From: Hydrogenophaga sp. PBL-H3
GTDB taxonomy: Bacteria > Pseudomonadota > Gammaproteobacteria > Burkholderiales > Burkholderiaceae_C
Length of the DNA: 64,000 nt
Reading direction: 5' to 3'
Assembly: GCF_010104355.1 (NCBI RefSeq)
Contig: NZ_CP044972.1
Location: forward strand, 868,001 to 932,000
Below the pieces are notes generated by a model. The model made no database searches. It was not told the DNA's origin and worked only from the letters and a program-made list of their open reading frames with translations. The translations under genes were made by a program, and so were the position numbers. The number at the start of each line of letters is the position of its first letter. The stretch's first letter is position 1. Below, piece by piece: positions 60,131 to 64,000 of this stretch.

Positions 60131-61948
60131 ATGCCCGTGAAACCTTCCAGCAAGACGCCCGGAGCGGCAGACCCCATCGGCCCGCTGGACTGGCGCACGC
60201 TGGTGCAGTGGTTGCTGGACGACGGCGTGATCTCCAGCATCGAGGCCGAACGCACCGTGGCACGCTGCGCCTCGGCGCACAGCGCGCAGCATCCGCTGCA
60301 GCGCCTCTCGGTGGTGGGCATGGCGCGCAAGTCCGACAGCCATGTGCTCGATGTGGAGCTGCTCACCCAGTGGCTGGCCCAGCGCAGCGGGCTGGACTAC
60401 ATGCGCATCGATCCGCTCAAGGTGGACGTGGGCAAGGTGGCCGACGTGATGAGCGCGGCCTACGCCGAGCGCCACAAGGTGTTGCCGGTGCTGGTGAGCC
60501 CGATCGAGGTGGTGGTGGCCACGGCCGAACCCTTCATTCGCGACTGGGTGCCCGAGGTGCAGCGTCAGACGCGCAAGAACGTGCGCCTGGTGCTGGCCAG
60601 CCCGCAGGCCATCAGCAGCTTCACCGCCGAGTTTTTTGCGCTCGCCAAGTCGGTGCGCGCCGCCAGCAAGAGCGGCGGGCAGGGCGGTTTTGGCAGTTTC
60701 GAGCAGCTGGTGGAGCTGGGCAAGGCCAACAAGCAGCTCGACGCCAACGACCAGGGCGTGGTGCAGGTGGTCGACTGGTTGTGGCAGTACGCCTTTGACC
60801 AGCGCGCCAGCGACATCCACCTGGAGCCGCGGCGCGAGCAGGGCGTGATCCGCTTTCGCATCGACGGCGTGCTGCACCCGGTCTACCAGATGCCGATCGG
60901 CGTGCTCAACGCCATGACCGCGCGCATCAAGTTGCTGGGTCGCATGGACGTGGTGGAGCGCCGCCGCCCGCAAGACGGGCGCATCAAGACGCTGCGGCCC
61001 GGCGTGGCTGGTGTGCGCGGCGAAGAGGTGGAGATGCGCCTGTCGACGCTGCCCACCGCCTTCGGCGAAAAGCTCGTCATGCGCATCTTCGATCCCGAAT
61101 CGACGGTGAAGGACCTGAGCGCGCTGGGCTTCGCCGCCCACGACGCGCAGCGCTGGGAGGCCCTTACCAAACACCCGCACGGCATCGTGCTGGTGACCGG
61201 ACCCACCGGCTCGGGCAAGACCACCACGCTCTACGCCACGCTCAAGCGCCTGGCGACCGAAGAGGTCAACGTGAGCACGGTGGAGGATCCGATCGAAATG
61301 ATCGAGCCGGCCTTCAACCAGACCCAGGTGCAGGCCCACCTGGACCTGGACTTTGCACAGGGCTTGCGCGCGCTCATGCGCCAGGACCCGGACATCATCA
61401 TGGTGGGCGAGGTGCGCGATCTCGCCACCGCCGAGATGGCGGTTCAGGCCGCGCTAACCGGCCACCTGGTGTTCACCACGCTGCACACCAACGACGCGCC
61501 CTCGGCCATCATGCGGCTGATGGAGCTGGGCATCCCGCCCTACCTGATCAACGCCACCGTGCTGGGCGTGCTGGCCCAGCGCCTGGTGCGCACGCTGTGC
61601 CAGGCCTGCAGGACGCAGCAGGACAAAGCCACTGCCGCCACGTCGCGCGAGGCACTGACCGAGCTGGTCAAGCCCTGGCAGATCAGTGGCAGCTACCGGC
61701 CTTACCAGCCGGTGGGCTGTGTCGATTGCCGCATGACCGGCTTTCGCGGACGCATGGGTCTGTACGAACTGCTCACGGTCACCGAATCGTTCAAGGACAA
61801 GGTCAGCCGCGAGCCGCGCCTGGAGGTACTGCGCAAGCAGGCCGTGGCCGACGGCATGCGCCCTTTGCGGCTGGCCGGCGCCATGCGCGTGGCCGAGGGC
61901 CTGACCACCATGGACGAGGTGCTGGCCTGCACGCCACCGGTCCAGTGA
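60131..61948 (+). CDS. GspE/PulE-type ATPase, orphan
   Basis: This 605-residue secretion/pilus ATPase has an N-terminal domain (residues about 1-215) and a C-terminal ATPase core. The Walker A is VLVTGPTGSGKTTTLYATL, and the Asp box and His box are visible as STVEDPIEMIEPAFNQ and FTTLHTNDAPSAIM. A zinc tetracysteine region is CQACR with CVDCR. Other type II secretion or type IV pilus genes are not nearby, so it may serve a system encoded elsewhere. The residue composition fits GspE-type more than PilB. Confidence 0.9.
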   Translation: MPVKPSSKTPGAADPIGPLDWRTLVQWLLDDGVISSIEAERTVARCASAHSAQHPLQRLSVVGMARKSDSHVLDVELLTQWLAQRSGLDYMRIDPLKVDVGKVADVMSAAYAERHKVLPVLVSPIEVVVATAEPFIRDWVPEVQRQTRKNVRLVLASPQAISSFTAEFFALAKSVRAASKSGGQGGFGSFEQLVELGKANKQLDANDQGVVQVVDWLWQYAFDQRASDIHLEPRREQGVIRFRIDGVLHPVYQMPIGVLNAMTARIKLLGRMDVVERRRPQDGRIKTLRPGVAGVRGEEVEMRLSTLPTAFGEKLVMRIFDPESTVKDLSALGFAAHDAQRWEALTKHPHGIVLVTGPTGSGKTTTLYATLKRLATEEVNVSTVEDPIEMIEPAFNQTQVQAHLDLDFAQGLRALMRQDPDIIMVGEVRDLATAEMAVQAALTGHLVFTTLHTNDAPSAIMRLMELGIPPYLINATVLGVLAQRLVRTLCQACRTQQDKATAATSREALTELVKPWQISGSYRPYQPVGCVDCRMTGFRGRMGLYELLTVTESFKDKVSREPRLEVLRKQAVADGMRPLRLAGAMRVAEGLTTMDEVLACTPPVQ

Positions 61949-61963
61949 GGTCGGCCGCGGGCC

Positions 61964-62356
61964 TCAGTCGTGGCCGAGGCCGTGTCTGAACTGCTCGGCG
62001 GCATCGATCAGGTCCCACAGTTCGTGACCCAGTGCTTCGGCATCGAGTTCGATGCCCACCACGCGCTGGTACACCGCCGCGTTCTCGGCAGGTTCTATGC
62101 CCAGGCGGTCACTGTCCCCGAGTCGCGTGTTGCCCATCAACAAGGCCTCGCACAAGGCCGCGCGCGGGCCACTGTGGCGGGGCAGGGCGCAGATGTGGGC
62201 CTGCATCACCAGGGCGGGTTCGTTGTCGCGCGGGCGCAGCACCACCCGGGTGTCGTTGACGTGCAGCACGGTCGAGCCCCGGCTCGAATCGGTCAAGGCT
62301 TTCAGCAAGGTGTCGATGCGTTCGACGGGGGGCGCGGGATGAAGAGAAGACGGCAT
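61964..62356 (-). CDS. Conserved hypothetical protein
   Basis: I do not recognise this 130-residue protein. It has no signal or membrane segment. The sequence VERIDTLLKALTDSSRGSTV and a C-terminal acidic helix (ELDAEALGHELWDLIDAAEQ) give a compact alpha/beta look that resembles small secretion chaperones, but this is not firm. It is convergent with the GspE-type gene and 15 bases from it. Codon use is normal for the window. Confidence 0.6.
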   Translation of the reverse strand: MPSSLHPAPPVERIDTLLKALTDSSRGSTVLHVNDTRVVLRPRDNEPALVMQAHICALPRHSGPRAALCEALLMGNTRLGDSDRLGIEPAENAAVYQRVVGIELDAEALGHELWDLIDAAEQFRHGLGHD

Positions 62357-62564
62357 GTGGCAGACCCTGTGAGACGTGTTCAGAACAACCGCAGGCGAGG
62401 CGCGAAGCGGGCTGTTGAACAGGTTAGGGAGTTGCCGGTGTGTGTGGCGGGCGCGCAGGGCTTCATCAAATGGAAGTCATGCGTGCGACAGGAAAGCCTG
62501 GGTCCTCGGCACGAGGCAAGTCCCGCTGTGCCGTCTGTCATCGTGCGATGCCGATAATCGAACG

Positions 62565-63482
62565 ATGCGCGCCGCACCTTCACCTCATCTCGCCACCGGA
62601 TTGCTGCTCGCGGCAGCAGGCTCCATCGCCTTCAGCGGCAAGGCCATCATCGTGAAGCTGGCCTATCGCCACGGTGTGGATGCGGTCACGCTGATCATGT
62701 TCCGCATGCTGTTCGCGCTGCCACTGTTTCTGGCGCTGGCCTGGTGGGCCACCTACCGGCAACAGGGAGGCACCCGGCCAGCGCTCACCCGCACGGACTG
62801 GATGGGCATCCTGGGGCTCGGGGTGACCGGTTATTACCTCGCCAGCTTTCTGGATTTCTGGGGCCTGCAGTACATCACCGCCAGCCTGGAGCGGCTCATC
62901 CTGTACCTCAACCCCACGCTGGTGCTGGTGCTGGGCTGGGTGATTTACAAGCGCCGCATCACGCGGCTGCAGGCACTCGCCATGGCCGTGAGCTACGGCG
63001 GTGTGCTGCTGGTGTTTGGCCACGAGGCCGGCCGGCAGGGGCCCAACGCACTGCTGGGCGCAGCCCTGGTGTTTGGCAGTGCCATCAGCTACGCCATCTA
63101 CCTCGTGTACAGCGGCGAGCTGGTGCAGCGTCTGGGTTCCTTGCGGCTGGTCGGGCTGGCCACCAGCGTGGCGTGCGTGCTGTGCCTGGTGCAGTTCGTT
63201 CTGTTGCGTCCCCTGAGCGCGGCGCTGGTGGCGCCCGAGGTGATCTGGCTCTCGGTGCTCAACGCCACGCTGTGCACGTTTGCGCCGGTGCTCATGGTGA
63301 TGATGGCGATCGAGCGCATCGGCTCGGGCCTGGCGGCGCAGACCGGCATGGTCGGCCCGATGTCGACCATCGTCATGGGCGTGGTGATTCTGGGTGAGCC
63401 GTTCAACGGCTGGATCGTGGTGGGCACGGTGCTCGTGCTCTCGGGTGTGTTTCTGGTCACGCGCTTCGGCCGTGCCAGCTGA
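62565..63482 (+). CDS. DMT-superfamily (EamA) exporter
   Basis: This 305-residue membrane protein has ten predicted helices in two EamA repeats, from ATGLLLAAAGSIAFSGKAII to LVLSGVFLVTRFG. Such transporters export amino acids, nucleosides or other small metabolites; the substrate cannot be told. The start at 62565 is the last ATG before the first helix; the longer frame adds an unlikely charged N-terminus. The 208 bases upstream hold no clear gene. Confidence 0.9.
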   Translation: MRAAPSPHLATGLLLAAAGSIAFSGKAIIVKLAYRHGVDAVTLIMFRMLFALPLFLALAWWATYRQQGGTRPALTRTDWMGILGLGVTGYYLASFLDFWGLQYITASLERLILYLNPTLVLVLGWVIYKRRITRLQALAMAVSYGGVLLVFGHEAGRQGPNALLGAALVFGSAISYAIYLVYSGELVQRLGSLRLVGLATSVACVLCLVQFVLLRPLSAALVAPEVIWLSVLNATLCTFAPVLMVMMAIERIGSGLAAQTGMVGPMSTIVMGVVILGEPFNGWIVVGTVLVLSGVFLVTRFGRAS

Positions 63483-63504
63483 TCGTTTTTTCAGGAGACT
63501 TTTC

Positions 63505-64000
63505 ATGGATCTGGGTATCAAGGGCAAATGGGCGCTGGTGTGTGGCGCGAGCAAGGGCCTGGGGCTGGGCTGCGCGCAGGCGCTGGCGGCCGAGGGCGTG
63601 CATGTGGTGCTGGTGGCGCGCGGTGCGCGCGACCTCGAAGCTGCTGCGCAGGCGCTGCAGGCCGCGACACCGGGTGTGACGGTGCTGGCGGTGGCGGCCG
63701 ACATCACCACGCCCGAGGGCCGCGCGGCGGCGCTCTCCGTGGCGGGTGGTCCCGGCACGGCGTTCGACATCGTGGTCAACAACGCGGGCGGGCCACCCCC
63801 CGGTGATTTCCGCGCCTGGGACCGCGACGTCTGGATCAAGGCCATCGACGCCAACATGCTCACGCCCATCGAACTGATCAAGGCCACGGTGGACGGCATG
63901 GCGCAACGCGGCTTCGGTCGCATCATCAACATCACCTCGGGCGCCGTGAAGGCACCGATCGACATCCTGGGCTTGTCCAACGGCGCGCGCAGCGGCCTCA
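63505..64000 (+). CDS. SDR-family oxidoreductase with unusual catalytic site, 3' truncated by window edge
   Basis: The first 165 residues of an SDR enzyme are present. The NAD(P)-binding motif is CGASKGLGLGCAQALA and the NNAG motif is IVVNNAGGPPP. The catalytic serine is in NITSGAVKAPI, but 13 residues on, where the Tyr of YxxxK should be, the sequence reads SNGAR, so both Tyr and Lys are replaced by Ser and Arg. Related proteins with this change exist in Burkholderiales and their reaction is unclear. A good ribosome-binding site (caggaga) precedes the ATG. Confidence 0.85.
   Translation, partial: MDLGIKGKWALVCGASKGLGLGCAQALAAEGVHVVLVARGARDLEAAAQALQAATPGVTVLAVAADITTPEGRAAALSVAGGPGTAFDIVVNNAGGPPPGDFRAWDRDVWIKAIDANMLTPIELIKATVDGMAQRGFGRIINITSGAVKAPIDILGLSNGARSGL

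Overview
This window is a GC-rich, densely coding stretch of chromosome with about 80 protein genes, one tRNA, little intergenic space and no rRNA, CRISPR array, prophage or insertion sequence. The gene content suggests a betaproteobacterium of the order Burkholderiales, probably family Comamonadaceae (Hydrogenophaga-like; the genus is an inference). Supporting features are a cta gene cluster with a cytochrome c-fused subunit II, Bug/TctC and TRAP transport genes, argH next to an AlgZ/AlgR-type pair, and a single LolC/E-type permease with LolD.

Layout. 1-6.9 kb: the 3' end of a TRAP transporter large permease, two small alpha/beta-barrel proteins, a TSUP exporter, an orphan ParA-type ATPase, a MaoC hydratase, trmL, comF, a BioC-like methyltransferase with a degenerate SAM site, and a DUF2244 protein. 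6.9-16.3 kb: a complete aa3 cytochrome c oxidase and heme A block (ctaC, ctaD, a 36-residue small protein, ctaG, DUF2970, ctaE, a DUF2909-like protein, SURF1, a second Sco-like protein, ctaA, ctaB, sco). A perfect FNR/ANR palindrome lies just upstream of ctaC. 16.3-25.5 kb: a Bug protein, an iron-sulfur flavoreductase, an epimerase, tRNA-Leu(CAA), cysM, a Nudix hydrolase, tusA, a 2-hydroxyacid dehydrogenase and valS. The valS gene carries an in-frame dispersed inverted repeat. 25.5-28.2 kb: a FAD monooxygenase/DUF2783/VOC operon that looks catabolic. 28.4-34.4 kb: rubrerythrin, a double-cluster Fe-S protein and DUF3501, then yaaA, a 2OG-Fe(II) oxygenase, a hydrolase and queF.

34.4-38.9 kb is the most unusual region. 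It is a minus-strand operon of a DUF3034 protein, an exported truncated hemoglobin, an exported cupredoxin-like protein, an ECF sigma factor and an RskA-type anti-sigma factor, divergent from a Tat-like exported ferritin-fold protein. A second protein with only the membrane-anchored RskA C-terminal domain is translationally coupled to an FMN-dependent alpha-hydroxy-acid dehydrogenase at 44.8-46.5 kb. 38.9-44.1 kb: an acetylpolyamine amidohydrolase-like protein, a YefM/YoeB toxin-antitoxin pair with a recognisable two-palindrome operator, a PPC protein, a GNAT, a decayed isochorismatase-family gene, a crotonase and dinB. 44.1-64 kb: a SIMPL protein, the lactate-dehydrogenase-like gene, a fused kinase/P-loop protein, argH, an AlgZ/AlgR pair, recJ, lolC/lolD, a META lipoprotein, tatD, an inosine/uracil glycosylase, mscS, a spermidine-synthase-like protein, an orphan GspE ATPase, a DMT exporter and the start of an SDR gene.

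Small GC-rich repeats recur between genes in two related subtypes, each with one copy per orientation (13.5 and 56.4 kb; 22.4 and 51.6 kb). A second repeat family, with the core ctgagc-(n)-tgtcgaag, occurs inside valS and after the ferritin-like gene. All calls come from reading the sequence and recalling protein families; no database search was run.
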